Assembly (NCBI GenBank): GCA_937924775.1
Contig: CALDUT010000002.1
Coordinates: 1-64,000 of the forward strand
Direction of reading: 5' to 3'
Length of the DNA: 64,000 nt
Source: an uncultured Gemmata sp.
Lineage (GTDB): Bacteria; Planctomycetota; Planctomycetia; Gemmatales; Gemmataceae
The notes below the pieces were generated by a model that saw only the letters and a list, made by a program, of their open reading frames with translations, made no database searches and was not told the origin of the DNA. Below are positions 47,191-56,190 of the stretch, one piece after another. Numbering within the stretch: the first letter of the stretch is position 1; every line of letters begins with the position of its first letter. A program made the position numbers and the translations under genes.

Positions 47191-47841
47191 CTAGTCAGGA
47201 CTATCCTCGGTCGTTTGGGGGTTCAGTATGCGACGCAACTTCATGAGGGCGGCGCGCATTTGCGTTTTCACGGTTCCGACCGGAGCATTGCGGATTTCGG
47301 CGATCTGTTCGTAGGTGAGCTCGCCGTTTTGCCGCAGCAGGAACACTTCTTTTTCGTCTTGCCGCAGTTGGCTGATCGCTTGCCGGAGGCGGTCGAGGGC
47401 CTCTTGATCTTCGACCGATTGGCCGGGGGCCTCGTCCCGGGTTGGGAGCATGACATCATCCTCCGGAAGCGGGCGGCTTTTGCGGTGCCAGGCACTGCGT
47501 TGGTAGTCTTTGGCGGCGTTCAGCCCGACGCGGAAAATCCAAGCCCGGAGGTTGTGAACATCCGGGAGGCTCGCGCGGGCCCGCCAGCACTTCAGGAACG
47601 CTTCTTGGGCCGCGTCATGGGCATCATCGGCATTGCCCAGTAGGTACAGGAGGGTACTGACCAATTCATCCCGAATTTGATTAAACATCGCGACGAGTAA
47701 TTCGTCCGGTGCTGGGGCTTGTTCTGGCGCGCACTGGCAATTCCGGCTCGCCTCAGAGGGCGTACCGGTGGAGGGAGCGACCGGCACCGGATCCGTGCCC
47801 GCGTTCGGCCGCACAATCGGTGGCGCGCCGGATTTGGCCAT
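47191..47841 (-). CDS. ECF RNA polymerase sigma factor
   Basis: A 216-residue protein with a classic TAGGAGGAT ribosome site. A disordered N-terminus of about 45 residues is followed by region 2 (LYLLGNADDAHDAAQEAFLK, LPDVHNLRAWIFRVGLNAAK) and region 4 (LRQDEKEVFLLRQNGELTYE, QIAEIRNAPVGTVKTQMRAA). Region 2 hosts the core-binding and -10 contacts, region 4 the -35 contacts. It is the upstream gene of the pair with the anti-sigma ectodomain protein, so a cell-surface signal controlled by that ectodomain is the likely input (inference). Confidence 0.94.
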   Translation of the reverse strand: MAKSGAPPIVRPNAGTDPVPVAPSTGTPSEASRNCQCAPEQAPAPDELLVAMFNQIRDELVSTLLYLLGNADDAHDAAQEAFLKCWRARASLPDVHNLRAWIFRVGLNAAKDYQRSAWHRKSRPLPEDDVMLPTRDEAPGQSVEDQEALDRLRQAISQLRQDEKEVFLLRQNGELTYEQIAEIRNAPVGTVKTQMRAALMKLRRILNPQTTEDSPD

Positions 47842-48011
47842 ATCCTCCTACTAATAACGACGACGATCGGCCCCCAACCGATTGCCGAAATGGTAACAAA
47901 AAACCGAAAGGCTCTCCACGCATCGTAGCGACGAGGAGACCGCGAGGGCAAGCGGAAACAGCGGCTGCCGGCCCCGTTAAGGGAGGCTTCAACCAAGCCG
48001 CGCAGAACAGT

Positions 48012-49031
48012 TTAGGTGTTCGTACCGATTTCGAGCCATCGATTCCGCACTTGATGAGGGCTGGCCGTTCCGGTGACGCCGATTTGTTGAATTGTAATCG
48101 ATGCGATCAAATTGCCGAAGGCCGCGGCCTGTTCGTAGTTCGCCCCGCTCACCATCGCACACGCGATCCCGGCGGCGCAACTATCTCCAGCACCACAAAT
48201 GTCGATCGGGCCAGAGACCGGATAGGCGGGTATTCGCCGCGGGACGGGAGGTTCCATATCTGGATAAACCAAATGGATGCCTGCATCACCCCAGGTACAA
48301 AAAATCGCCCGGTAGTGTTGCGTGGCATCGATCAGTCCCGCAGGCAATGCTGAAGCCCCCGCCGCGTGGGTGAGTTGTTCGGCTTCGGACCGGTTCGGTT
48401 TGATGCTCACGTCGCGGAATAAGCCAATGCGCTGGCGGCTATCGGCCAATACGAATTTCTTCGGATCGCGCTGGGCCAAACTGGTCAGTTGCTGGCGGAC
48501 GCGTGCGGTCAGAACCCCGCAATCCGCTTCGCTGACTTGATCGACCACCAGTACCGCATCGAGGTGCTGCCATCGCTCGCAGAGGATGTCGATGATGGCA
48601 TTTTGCAGAGCTTCGGGGGTGGGTGTGCGGTTCTTGATGTCGAGGCGGTTGAGTTCCTCGGCTGCGAGCATGGGTTTGGTATAGGTGGGAGTGCGACGCT
48701 CAGAGGTGGTCAAAATGCCGCGGTGTTCGACGGCCGTGAGCCGACCCAAGGCACGACGCAGTTCGTAACCTTCTCCGTCGTCCCCGATGATGGAGATGAC
48801 CTCAATTCGCCCAACACCCAACGCGGCCAGATTGTTGATGACCGTACCCGCGGCCCCAGGATAGTTGCGGACCTGCGTGACCTGGTAAGCGGTTAGGCCG
48901 GTTTCGATCGACGGTTCGTTCAACGCAGGGTCGATGTCGAGATAGCGATCGAGAAACAAGTCCCCCACCACCCCGAGGGTCCGTTGGGGAAGGGTGTTCA
49001 AAATCTGTTCAATCAGATCGCGGGTGAGCAT
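48012..49031 (-). CDS. PfkB family carbohydrate kinase, RfaE-like
   Basis: A 339-residue kinase starting MLTRDLIEQILNTLPQRTLG at 49031, with GGGAGCATTTC before it; the frame is open upstream to 49121. Motifs: VVGDLFLDRYLDIDPA, NYPGAAGTVINNLAALGVGR (PfkB signature 1 type), then the C-terminal GPIDICGAGDSCAAGIACAM with the catalytic Asp in GAGDS. The GDLFLDRY start and substrate region resemble D-glycero-beta-D-manno-heptose-7-phosphate kinase (RfaE1/HldE) relatives, but the nucleotidyltransferase domain is absent. It lies 120 bases downstream of the deoxyhypusine-synthase-like gene on the same strand. Confidence 0.85.
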   Translation of the reverse strand: MLTRDLIEQILNTLPQRTLGVVGDLFLDRYLDIDPALNEPSIETGLTAYQVTQVRNYPGAAGTVINNLAALGVGRIEVISIIGDDGEGYELRRALGRLTAVEHRGILTTSERRTPTYTKPMLAAEELNRLDIKNRTPTPEALQNAIIDILCERWQHLDAVLVVDQVSEADCGVLTARVRQQLTSLAQRDPKKFVLADSRQRIGLFRDVSIKPNRSEAEQLTHAAGASALPAGLIDATQHYRAIFCTWGDAGIHLVYPDMEPPVPRRIPAYPVSGPIDICGAGDSCAAGIACAMVSGANYEQAAAFGNLIASITIQQIGVTGTASPHQVRNRWLEIGTNT

Positions 49032-49151
49032 GAAATGCTCCCAATGGGCGACGTTACATGCGTTGGACCAGCCGTTGGGGTTTCTGCTACGCCCAAGTTC
49101 GGACTGCCACAGGCTAGCCAATCGAACCGGGCAATTCCAGGCTCACCGACA

Positions 49152-50114
49152 TCACCCGCTGGCTTGCACCGCGGCCTGCCACAAAGCCGGGACAGTGTCT
49201 TTGTGATCGCCTTGAATGTAGAAGCTCTCCCCACCATCGGCGACTGTGCGAACCAAGATGGTTTTCCAGGGTCGGTAGTAGTAGCGTGGGTCGGTTTTCG
49301 GTGCTTGGGTGTGGTAGTCGTCGCCGAGAGGGATGAGGTCGAACACCGCGGTGGTGAAGTGGGCGATGCGTTGGCCGCGTTGGTGGGCGACATTGCGGGC
49401 CATCGCAAGGGCTTTCAAGTACACCTCCGGTCCCATCACGGCGGTGCCGAAGTTGAGGACCACGCCACCTTCGAGTTGCTTGAGGTGTTCCGCGAAAATG
49501 AGAAAATCGGTGTAGCTGGCCCGGCCGAGGACCGCGCCATCGGCATTGGGGTGTTCGTGGATGATATCGTAGCCGATTCCGATATGCACCGTGACCGGTA
49601 CGCGTAACCGGTACGCCGCGGCCAACACACTGGCATGCTTGTAGGGGAAGAAACCCTCGGCAATGGCTCGGCCAATGCTTTCTCCCAAACCCATGCCCTC
49701 GCGGACGCCGCGGGTGATGGCGTCATTCATGCGGCCCGTTTCTTCCCACAGACCAAATTCGCCACTGGAAACGTATCTTGCGACACTTTCTGTACTTGCG
49801 CCGATCAGTGCAAATTCCCAATCGTGGATCGGACCCGCCCCGTTCATTGCTAGCAGTGAAATCAGTCCGCGTTCCATCAGGTCGATCAAGTGCCGCTGAC
49901 AACCGGCCCGCAGAACGTGCGCTCCCATCATCAAAATCCGGGCGGCCCCGCGTTGCTTCGCGGCGGCTAACCGTTGACTGAGAACGGGGATGTGCGGGTG
50001 GTGGAACCGTGGGTATGGTTCCAACGGTTGCAAGATGTCCAAAGTGAGATCGTGCGTGCGGTGCGCAAGCGGTTGAAGCCGGAGCTGCGAGCGGTCGAAC
50101 TGCGGGTAGGGCAT
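49152..50114 (-). CDS. Hypothetical protein, possible deoxyhypusine synthase-like fold
   Basis: A 320-residue soluble protein: ILMMGAHVLRAGCQRHLIDL, SLLAMNGAGPIHDWEFALIG, VARYVSSGEFGLWEETGRMN, AYRLRVPVTVHIGIGYDIIH, LIFAEHLKQLEGGVVLNFGT and AHQRGQRIAHFTTAVFDLIP. The order of these blocks recalls the deoxyhypusine synthase fold (an NAD-using, Rossmann-like enzyme). However, I cannot place the catalytic Lys or the NAD residues with certainty, so the assignment is tentative. It lies directly upstream of the PfkB kinase gene on the same strand, so the two may form a small operon. Confidence 0.65.
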   Translation of the reverse strand: MPYPQFDRSQLRLQPLAHRTHDLTLDILQPLEPYPRFHHPHIPVLSQRLAAAKQRGAARILMMGAHVLRAGCQRHLIDLMERGLISLLAMNGAGPIHDWEFALIGASTESVARYVSSGEFGLWEETGRMNDAITRGVREGMGLGESIGRAIAEGFFPYKHASVLAAAYRLRVPVTVHIGIGYDIIHEHPNADGAVLGRASYTDFLIFAEHLKQLEGGVVLNFGTAVMGPEVYLKALAMARNVAHQRGQRIAHFTTAVFDLIPLGDDYHTQAPKTDPRYYYRPWKTILVRTVADGGESFYIQGDHKDTVPALWQAAVQASG

Positions 50115-50288
50115 GGTGGCAATCCTGGTGGACCTCAGCGGCGAGAAGTTTGCCGTGGCCGTGTGTTACACACGGGTGTGTTCAGATTTTGAACACTGTG
50201 GTAGTCGGTTCGTGACGCGGGCTGGTTCCGTGGGCGATGGTAGACCCGTTGCGACTGCCAAGGCCGCACTTGTTAGAGTATGCTTGGG

Positions 50289-51512
50289 CTATTCGGGAAC
50301 AAGAAAGTCCACACCGGTCCGCGGCGGTTGGACTTCCGCCGGGTTGGTGTCGGGCGGGAGGAGATCCCACGCTTCGCCGATCGCCATTTGGTAGCCAATC
50401 CAATACATGCGACGGGATTCTGCCGGGTCGAAATCCATACTGCTGGACTGGCCGCGGAAGTTCCGCGGTAACGCCATGAGCCGAAAGTTCGATCGGGTGA
50501 CGCCGCACAGAGCGTACAGTTTCATGGCATCGGCCCGGAACAGGGAGTACAGTCCGGCGGAAACGGCCGTTACCATTGCTTCGATGACATGCGGCCGGCG
50601 ATTCGATGGGTCGGGGTGCGTTTTGCCCGCCGAGAGGATCCAGATGGTCGATCCCGGGGGCAATGGCCCGGCGGTGCGGACGAAGATTTGCGCCAGATTC
50701 CCGGCGTCGGCGTGGTATTCCTTGTAGCGTACCCCGTTGACGGTGACATCGAATTCGACCGGAGGAACCAGCCCGGGAATCGAACAAGACGCTAAGAAGA
50801 CCTTGCGAATGATGGTTAAGGCCTCCGGGTGGTTGGAGCAAGCGATCGCGCCGATGTCCCAAACAATCATGCGGTGCGTCACCATATTGGAGGTGGCGAT
50901 GAATAAGCGTTGCCCGTTCTGATGGGCCGCACGAATTTCCATCAATACGTCTTCGGTGATGTAGTAGTCGAGGAGTTCTTGCAATGGCCGCGACGACATC
51001 AAACCTGTGCCGGTGATCAATCCCCGCACAGGTCGCCACACATACAGATCCGAGCGCCGCAAATTCAGGAATAACTCACCCAACAGCGGATCGTATTTCG
51101 GCCCCAAATAGGCCATCAAGGCGACCGGAGCGCCGCTACTGATACCAGTGGCGACGTCGAAGCGGGGCCGCTGACCGGTGGCCGTCCAGCCGTTGAGAAC
51201 ACCCGCGGTGAATGCCGCGAATTTGCCGCCGCCTGAGACACAGAGAATGTTGATGGGGTGATCGGCGGGCCGCAGCGGAGCTTCCCCTTGCATGGCCATG
51301 GCCAGCCCGGTGACAGTTTCCGTATCGGCGTTGTGGTAGTTGTCGTCGAGGTGGCGATTGCGCCACACTTTGTGGAGAAGCGAATCTGGTGGCAGCGGCC
51401 GTGCCCCCGGCCCCCAGCAACCCACGATAGCCGCCAGCGCCAGAATAAACCCCAGCGCCAGCGGTCGCGCAGCACGGGCGATCCCCCTTCGCCCGGTTGG
51501 GCCGGTTGTCAT
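50289..51512 (-). CDS. Patatin-like phospholipase lipoprotein
   Basis: A 407-residue protein from ATG 51512. The frame is open upstream to 51587, but ATG 51512 has GGGGGATGGC before it. Residues up to about 32 form a lipoprotein signal (LALGFILALAAIVGC, lipobox IVGC). Patatin motifs: oxyanion loop CVSGGGKFAAF, nucleophile elbow GISSGA (GxSxG) with the catalytic Ser, and the DAG acid motif in YHADAGNL. Patatin enzymes hydrolyse phospholipid acyl esters through a Ser-Asp dyad. A membrane-anchored phospholipase fits an envelope role (inference). Confidence 0.88.
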   Translation of the reverse strand: MTTGPTGRRGIARAARPLALGFILALAAIVGCWGPGARPLPPDSLLHKVWRNRHLDDNYHNADTETVTGLAMAMQGEAPLRPADHPINILCVSGGGKFAAFTAGVLNGWTATGQRPRFDVATGISSGAPVALMAYLGPKYDPLLGELFLNLRRSDLYVWRPVRGLITGTGLMSSRPLQELLDYYITEDVLMEIRAAHQNGQRLFIATSNMVTHRMIVWDIGAIACSNHPEALTIIRKVFLASCSIPGLVPPVEFDVTVNGVRYKEYHADAGNLAQIFVRTAGPLPPGSTIWILSAGKTHPDPSNRRPHVIEAMVTAVSAGLYSLFRADAMKLYALCGVTRSNFRLMALPRNFRGQSSSMDFDPAESRRMYWIGYQMAIGEAWDLLPPDTNPAEVQPPRTGVDFLVPE

Positions 51513-51912
51513 GCCATCCCCCAACAAACTCGTGATCCAAACACCTGAGGCGTGGCGGGGGATAACGTGCCCGCGACGATCCGTCAAGCACGAAGTTCAA
51601 AAAACGCCGCGATAAGCCCGGTGTGAGTCGCCATTCCCAATCGGGGGCGATCGCCGGCTGGACACGAGCTTCAAAAATCGCAGGCGGCGATGGTTTCACC
51701 GCCCTCGCGGGTCATCTACGCCTGAAAAGTTTTTTCCGCAAGCGTCGGTTTCATCACCTTCACGGAACCATCTCCGAAGAGAGCCAAGAATTTCGGGCGT
51801 GCCCCAACCGGTGTGATTTTTGGCAAGGCCCTATTAGGGTCGAACGCCTAGTCCCCCGGTTTGGCCCACCGGATGAGCTCTTTCGACCCAATGGGGTTGG
51901 AATGGGGGAATC
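51513..51912. other. Intergenic region with no recognised gene
   Basis: About 400 bases upstream of the patatin gene and beyond the DUF1559 gene's stop. Frames on both strands lack ribosome sites and protein-like composition. It must contain the patatin promoter and perhaps the terminator of the gene to its right; I could not identify either. Confidence 0.5.
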
Positions 51913-53544
51913 TCAGAAATCGTTGCCGATCACTTCGCCGCCGCCTTTGGTAATGAGGCCGTGCAACGTCTGTTTGGAAGGCAGTTTGTTCAGCGTCCGC
52001 ACGGAACCATCAAACATGACCATCTGCGCGTGCCTGTGAACAGCCATACCGATCAACTTGGTAATGTCTTTGTCGGTGTCGTATTCCAGCTCGTCGGGTT
52101 TGGTCCACGGGACGGCTTCCGCTGCGGCGACCACCATCAGAGTATTGGACGTGCCGTCGGTAATATCGGCCAACGTGGTCCCCATGACCCAATCAAAGCC
52201 AGCCCCATTCCCGACGAAAACGCGATAATGGGTGGTGGTGGCATCGGGTTTGGCTCCAGGCCCGCGGTACACGGCCGGCATTTTCGCCAATAACTTCTTG
52301 TTGTGTTCGCTATCCCAGGGTTCGTCGAGCTTGAATTCTTTGTACAACGCCTCCTGATCGAGGTAAGGAAGGATGAGAACCCGCCAGCTAAGAAGCGGTT
52401 TGCCTCTTTTGTCACAAACGGCGGCGGGTGGAAATGTCTTGTGGGTGTCGGCGTAGCTGTGCATGGCGAGCGCAATCTGCTTGAGGTTATTCGCGGAAAG
52501 CAGAATTTCTGAGTTGCGTTCGAGATGCAGCAAAGCCGCTCGGTAAGCCGACGCGAGGGGGAGACCTTCGAGGGGGAAGGTCGCGGTGAGAGAGGCCCGC
52601 TTACCATTGACCGAATATTTCGCGTCTTGGGCCACGTGGAGGGCGGTTTGGGCCAATTTCACTAAGTCTTTGAAATTGGCATCCTTTTCGGCGGATTTTT
52701 CAACATCGGGCAATTCGCGGCGAATCATTTCTGTGAGCAACTCCACCAACGCCGCCAATGCTTTTTCGGCATCGACTGCCTGAGCTTCCCGCTTGGTGTT
52801 CACATGGACTTGAATCTGGAGGGAGTGTTGCAAATCGAGGGTGGCGTGGATGGCATTGGCTCGCAAAAGGGGTTGGAAGGGCCGCAGCGGATCGGGCAGA
52901 TCGTCGCGTCGGAATTCTTCGGGGAGCAAGGCTGGAGCCGCCGCCACAACCAGCGTATGTTTGCCTCGGGCGGCCGCATGGATGGCATCAGTGAGGTAGC
53001 CGGTGGCCTCGGCGGGCTGGGGTTTCCCATAAGTGGCTTCATCGAGCCGCAAAAGAATCAACGCCGTGTTTTCGGCGATCGTTTGAATTTTCGGTTGGGC
53101 ACTGCGACCTATGAGGGCTGTGAAGCCGGCCGTGACCTTTTCGGCATCAAAGGGTTTGGAGAATTTCACAATGACGCCCAGTTCTTGGATGTCGGCATTC
53201 GGGGCCATTTGAGGGACAAAAAGCGTGAGCGTTTGAATGTCGTCGATTTTTGTCCCGAGGATTTCCTGGGCGAAATTTTCGATCTGGGCAAAACTTTTCG
53301 GTTCGGCTTGGCGGAGCGATTGGGCCATTTTGCTGGTCCACACCGAAGCGATTTCCGCGTGGAGAAAGAGCGCGACATTGTGGGGCACATAGCGCCACTC
53401 GGCCGGTAACGGGTCAGTTTTTGACCGATCCGCTTGTGCGTTCAGAAGTTGTGACGCCAAGAAAGGCCCCGCTACCAGCCACAGGGCAACAAACACGCCA
53501 CCCCAACCGGCGGAAAAAGCAGCGGAACACGGTGTGATACGCAT
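51913..53544 (-). CDS. DUF1559 domain protein with signal anchor
   Basis: A 543-residue protein. CGGAG lies seven bases before ATG 53544. An N-terminal hydrophobic segment (GVFVALWLVAGPFLASQLL) serves as signal or anchor. A helical/beta N-terminal region of about 300 residues follows (VALFLHAEIASVWTSKMAQS). The DUF1559 domain then begins NNLKQIALAMHSYADTHKTF with PPAAVCDKRGKPLLSWRVLI and LPYLDQEALYKEF. It ends ITDGTSNTLMVVAAAEAVPW and the H-x9-DG type motif HRHAQMVMFDGSVRTLNKLP. DUF1559 proteins are hallmarks of planctomycetes, normally with an N-terminal prepilin-like motif. Here that motif is not at the N-terminus, so the domain is appended to another protein. Function unknown. Confidence 0.87.
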   Translation of the reverse strand: MRITPCSAAFSAGWGGVFVALWLVAGPFLASQLLNAQADRSKTDPLPAEWRYVPHNVALFLHAEIASVWTSKMAQSLRQAEPKSFAQIENFAQEILGTKIDDIQTLTLFVPQMAPNADIQELGVIVKFSKPFDAEKVTAGFTALIGRSAQPKIQTIAENTALILLRLDEATYGKPQPAEATGYLTDAIHAAARGKHTLVVAAAPALLPEEFRRDDLPDPLRPFQPLLRANAIHATLDLQHSLQIQVHVNTKREAQAVDAEKALAALVELLTEMIRRELPDVEKSAEKDANFKDLVKLAQTALHVAQDAKYSVNGKRASLTATFPLEGLPLASAYRAALLHLERNSEILLSANNLKQIALAMHSYADTHKTFPPAAVCDKRGKPLLSWRVLILPYLDQEALYKEFKLDEPWDSEHNKKLLAKMPAVYRGPGAKPDATTTHYRVFVGNGAGFDWVMGTTLADITDGTSNTLMVVAAAEAVPWTKPDELEYDTDKDITKLIGMAVHRHAQMVMFDGSVRTLNKLPSKQTLHGLITKGGGEVIGNDF

Positions 53545-53877
53545 AGCGAACTCCGGGATTGGAACTGTCGACGGGAAAAAAAGACAAAAAATGGCTAAGT
53601 CACCAACTCGCAGCCGGTCTTTGTCGTTACACTCTCAGTAACGCCTCACTCGGCTTGGTGTTTCAGGCTCATCGGGAAAATACCTGATCCAACCGCAACC
53701 CCGATGTCGGCTAGGGGTTGTCTGGGGATGAGCCGAGGACATGGGGCAGCCGGTGGAGAATGGAGACTCGGATTGGCTGCCGCAATCCGTGGTCGCCCAC
53801 TCTGCGGAGTTTATGGACCGCGATCTGCAGAGTGTACCAATTATCTGCGGGTTCGTTACTAACGAGTGAGGATGAGC
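53545..53877. promoter_or_regulatory. Intergenic region upstream of Gly/Met-rich paralogue 1
   Basis: No gene is seen. Near the right end CTCTGC and GCAGAG can pair around a 20-base interval just before the leader of paralogue 1. A promoter for that gene must lie here but I cannot fix it. Confidence 0.4.
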
Positions 53878-54831
53878 ATGGTCCGTTCGATGCAACGGCC
53901 CTTGGGTGGGGCACTGTTGGTTTTGGGCGTCCTGAGCTTATTGCCCTGGGCGGGATTAGTCAAAGCCCAACAACCAGCAACGGCCACGAACAAAATGGCG
54001 CGGTTCCGAGTCGCTCCGGGGGGTTATACCTACATTCCCCCGGGAGCCTTACGCCCCGGTTTCCAACAACCAGGCACCGCCAACATGGGCAATGCCGGCA
54101 ATGCCGGTAATGTTGGTAATGCTGGTAATGCCGGCAATATTGGAAACATTGGGAATGTTGGGAATATTGGAAATATCGGTTTCGGTGGCCAAATGGGCTT
54201 TGGCGGTCAGATGGGCTTTAGAGGGCAATTCGGCTTCGGATCGTTTGGGATGGGTGGCTTTGGTGGGATGATGGGTCAGTTCGGCATGGGTGGTTTTGGC
54301 GGCATGATGGGTCAGTTCGGCATGGGCATGGGCATGATGGGGATGAGTGGTATGGGGATGATGGGCATGGGAGGCATGATGGGGATGGGCGGTAACTTCG
54401 CAGGATTCCCACAAATCGGCACCTACTTGGGTGGCATGGGCGGTATGGGTGGTATGGGGATGATGGGGATGGGCAGGATGGGGATGGGTGGCATGGGGAT
54501 GATGGGGATGGGTATGATGGGGATGGGTGGCATGGGCATGATGGGGATGGGTGGCATGAACATGATGGGGATGGGCATGATGGGGATGGGTGGCATGAAC
54601 ATGATGGGGATGGGTGGTATGAACATGATGGGGATGATGGGCCAATTGGGTATGGGTGGTATCGGGATGATGGGCCAAATGGGCTTTGGTGGGATGATGA
54701 GCCAAATGGGCTTTGGTGGTGGTTTTGGTCAGTTTGGCCAGTTGGGAATCGGTGGTGGATTTGGTGGCGGGTTGGGCCAATTTGGGATCGGTGGCAAGCA
54801 GTTTGGCTTTGCCGGAGGACCCGCGTACTGA
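53878..54831 (+). CDS. Gly/Met-rich exported repeat protein, paralogue 1
   Basis: A 317-residue protein beginning MVRSMQRPLGGALLVLGVLS, a signal peptide ending near KAQQ. ATG 53878 has GAGG six bases upstream; ATG 53872 and GTG 53866 are alternatives. After the signal come RFRVAPGGYTYIPPGALRPG and a GN section (NMGNAGNAGNVGNAGNAGN). Then QMGFGG/QFGFGS units, a long GM section (MGGMGMMGMGMMGMG type), the block GGNFAGFPQIGTYLGGMGGM, and a final GGKQFGFAGGPAY. The mature chain is chiefly Gly and Met with few charges and no Cys. No family recognised. An imperfect terminator hairpin follows. Two paralogues follow on the same strand. Confidence 0.87.
   Translation: MVRSMQRPLGGALLVLGVLSLLPWAGLVKAQQPATATNKMARFRVAPGGYTYIPPGALRPGFQQPGTANMGNAGNAGNVGNAGNAGNIGNIGNVGNIGNIGFGGQMGFGGQMGFRGQFGFGSFGMGGFGGMMGQFGMGGFGGMMGQFGMGMGMMGMSGMGMMGMGGMMGMGGNFAGFPQIGTYLGGMGGMGGMGMMGMGRMGMGGMGMMGMGMMGMGGMGMMGMGGMNMMGMGMMGMGGMNMMGMGGMNMMGMMGQLGMGGIGMMGQMGFGGMMSQMGFGGGFGQFGQLGIGGGFGGGLGQFGIGGKQFGFAGGPAY
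54085..54830 (+). repeat. GN and GM coding repeats of paralogue 1
   Basis: Short units related to GGCATGGGGATGATGG are repeated many times with small variations, coding GM-rich protein. The preceding section repeats GGCAATGCCGG-like units coding GN. Similar blocks fill the other two paralogues. This is minisatellite-like coding DNA. Confidence 0.85.
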
Positions 54832-54868
54832 TCTGATCGCCCGCACAGCGCGGTCGCCTCTTCAGCAT

Positions 54869-54937
54869 CCTCCCCCAACTTAGGCCACTGAATCCTTATA
54901 CGGATTTGGGCCGGGTTGTGGGAGTTTGTTGTTTTCA
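54869..54937 (+). terminator. Imperfect terminator hairpin after paralogue 1
   Basis: CCTCCCCCAACTTAGGCC with CTGAATCC on the left pairs with GGATTTGGGCCGGGTTGTGG and GAG on the right over a short TTATAC loop, with several mismatches. It is followed by TTTGTTGTTTT. The same elements recur after paralogue 2, so the terminator was duplicated with the gene. Confidence 0.65.
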
Positions 54938-55216
54938 GGAACCGTCACGTGGTTCTGTAATGCCATCGATGTTGGAAACTAGTCACTCATAACAACTGAC
55001 CATCGAATTCGAATGCAGCGTTGGCCGGTTTGAAAAGAAACTATTGCCCGGATGCGTAACGATAGTGAGTGTTTCTGACATTCGCTTTGGCTTACGTGCG
55101 AGTTGACGGTCTTTCCGGGCCAAGGAATATTTGCTCAGGGTGTATTCTCCGCGAGTGGTCGCGGTTAACTCTTGAAGAACCGGAGTTGCATGTCTGATTT
55201 CCATGAGGTTCCAGCC
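54938..55216. promoter_or_regulatory. Leader region of Gly/Met-rich paralogue 2
   Basis: No gene. It contains an inverted repeat CCGCGAGTGGTCGCGG at 55149-55164 and, just before the start, the leader TGATTTCCATGAGGTTCCAG, which is repeated almost exactly before paralogue 3 (with its own inverted repeat at 56484-56499). Shared control is likely. Confidence 0.5.
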
Positions 55217-56086
55217 ATGTTTCGCAAACTTCTTCGTTCTCTGTTGGCGGTGACTGTCGCCCTTGGCACCACGGCTCTTCTTCTTGAGACTGGCTTAGTC
55301 CAGGCGCAACAGAACACTACCAACAAACAAGCCAACGCACGGAACTTGCCGCTTTTCCGCGTAGCTCCGGGCGGATACACCTACGTCCCGCCAGGGGTAT
55401 GGCGTCCGAGCATGCAAGCCCCGGGCACTGCTAATATGGGAAACTCTGGCAATGCAGGAAATATTGGTAACATGGGAAATCTAGGGAATTTAGGAAATAT
55501 TGGTAATCTGGGTAATATTGGTCAATTCGGTCAACTGGGACAGTTCGGGCAATTTGGTTTCGGCGGTCAATTGGGCTTTAGTGGCCAATTCGGCTTCGGC
55601 TCCTTGGGTATGGGGGGCTTTGGTCAATGGGGGATGGGAGCGTTCGGGATGATGGGCCGGTTCGGCATGGGTATGGGCATGATGGGGATGATGGGCCAGT
55701 TCGGCATGGGCATGGGCATGATGGGGATGGGTGGCAACTTCGCGGGATTTCCGCAAATTGGTACCTATCTCGGGGGCATGGGTGGTATGGGAGGAATGAT
55801 GGGCATGGGGATGATGGGGATGATGGGGATGATGGGTCAATTTGGGATGGGTGGATTGGGAATGCTCGGTCAATTTGGGATGAGTGGATTGGGGATGTTA
55901 GGTCAGTTTGGTGGTATCGGCGGTTTGGGTGCCCTGGGACAATTCGGTTTTGGTGGTATCGGTGGGTTTGGTCAACTCGGCCAATTCGGGATTGGTGGTT
56001 TTGGTCAGTTTGGTCAATTCGGCCAATTCGGGATTGTTGGTTTTGGTGGTAAGCAGTTTGGTTTTGCCGGCGGACCTGCTTACTAA
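55217..56086 (+). CDS. Gly/Met-rich exported repeat protein, paralogue 2
   Basis: A 289-residue protein from ATG 55217, which has GAGG eight bases upstream in a leader shared with paralogue 3; the longer frame from 55172 is not needed. Signal peptide MFRKLLRSLLAVTVALGTTA ending near LVQAQQ. Then NLPLFRVAPGGYTYVPPGVW, a GN section, Q(L/F)G(Q/F)G units (GQFGQLGQFGQFGFGGQLGF), a GM section, the shared block GGNFAGFPQIGTYLGGMGGM and the shared end GGKQFGFAGGPAY. More Phe/Gln-rich than paralogue 1. Positioned in tandem with paralogues 1 and 3, spacing about 385 and 465 bases. Function unknown. Confidence 0.88.
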   Translation: MFRKLLRSLLAVTVALGTTALLLETGLVQAQQNTTNKQANARNLPLFRVAPGGYTYVPPGVWRPSMQAPGTANMGNSGNAGNIGNMGNLGNLGNIGNLGNIGQFGQLGQFGQFGFGGQLGFSGQFGFGSLGMGGFGQWGMGAFGMMGRFGMGMGMMGMMGQFGMGMGMMGMGGNFAGFPQIGTYLGGMGGMGGMMGMGMMGMMGMMGQFGMGGLGMLGQFGMSGLGMLGQFGGIGGLGALGQFGFGGIGGFGQLGQFGIGGFGQFGQFGQFGIVGFGGKQFGFAGGPAY

Positions 56087-56123
56087 TCTGATCGCCCAAA
56101 CCTAGCAACCTCGTCTTCAGCTG

Positions 56124-56190
56124 CCTCCTCCAAACTTGGCCAGCGAATCCCTGTGCGGATTCTGGCCAACTCGGGGGAGGTTGCCTCTTT
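56124..56190 (+). terminator. Terminator after paralogue 2 with a duplicated right arm
   Basis: CCTCCTCCAAACTTGGCCAG with CGAATCC (56124-56150) pairs with GGATTCTGGCCAACTCGGGG (from 56157, ending GAGG at 56180), followed by TTGCCTCTTT. The right arm, ATTCTGGCCAACTCGGGGGA and flanks, recurs exactly over 24 bases at 56234-56257, where it is followed by TTCCTTTTTT. The same left arm could pair with either copy. Confidence 0.7.
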
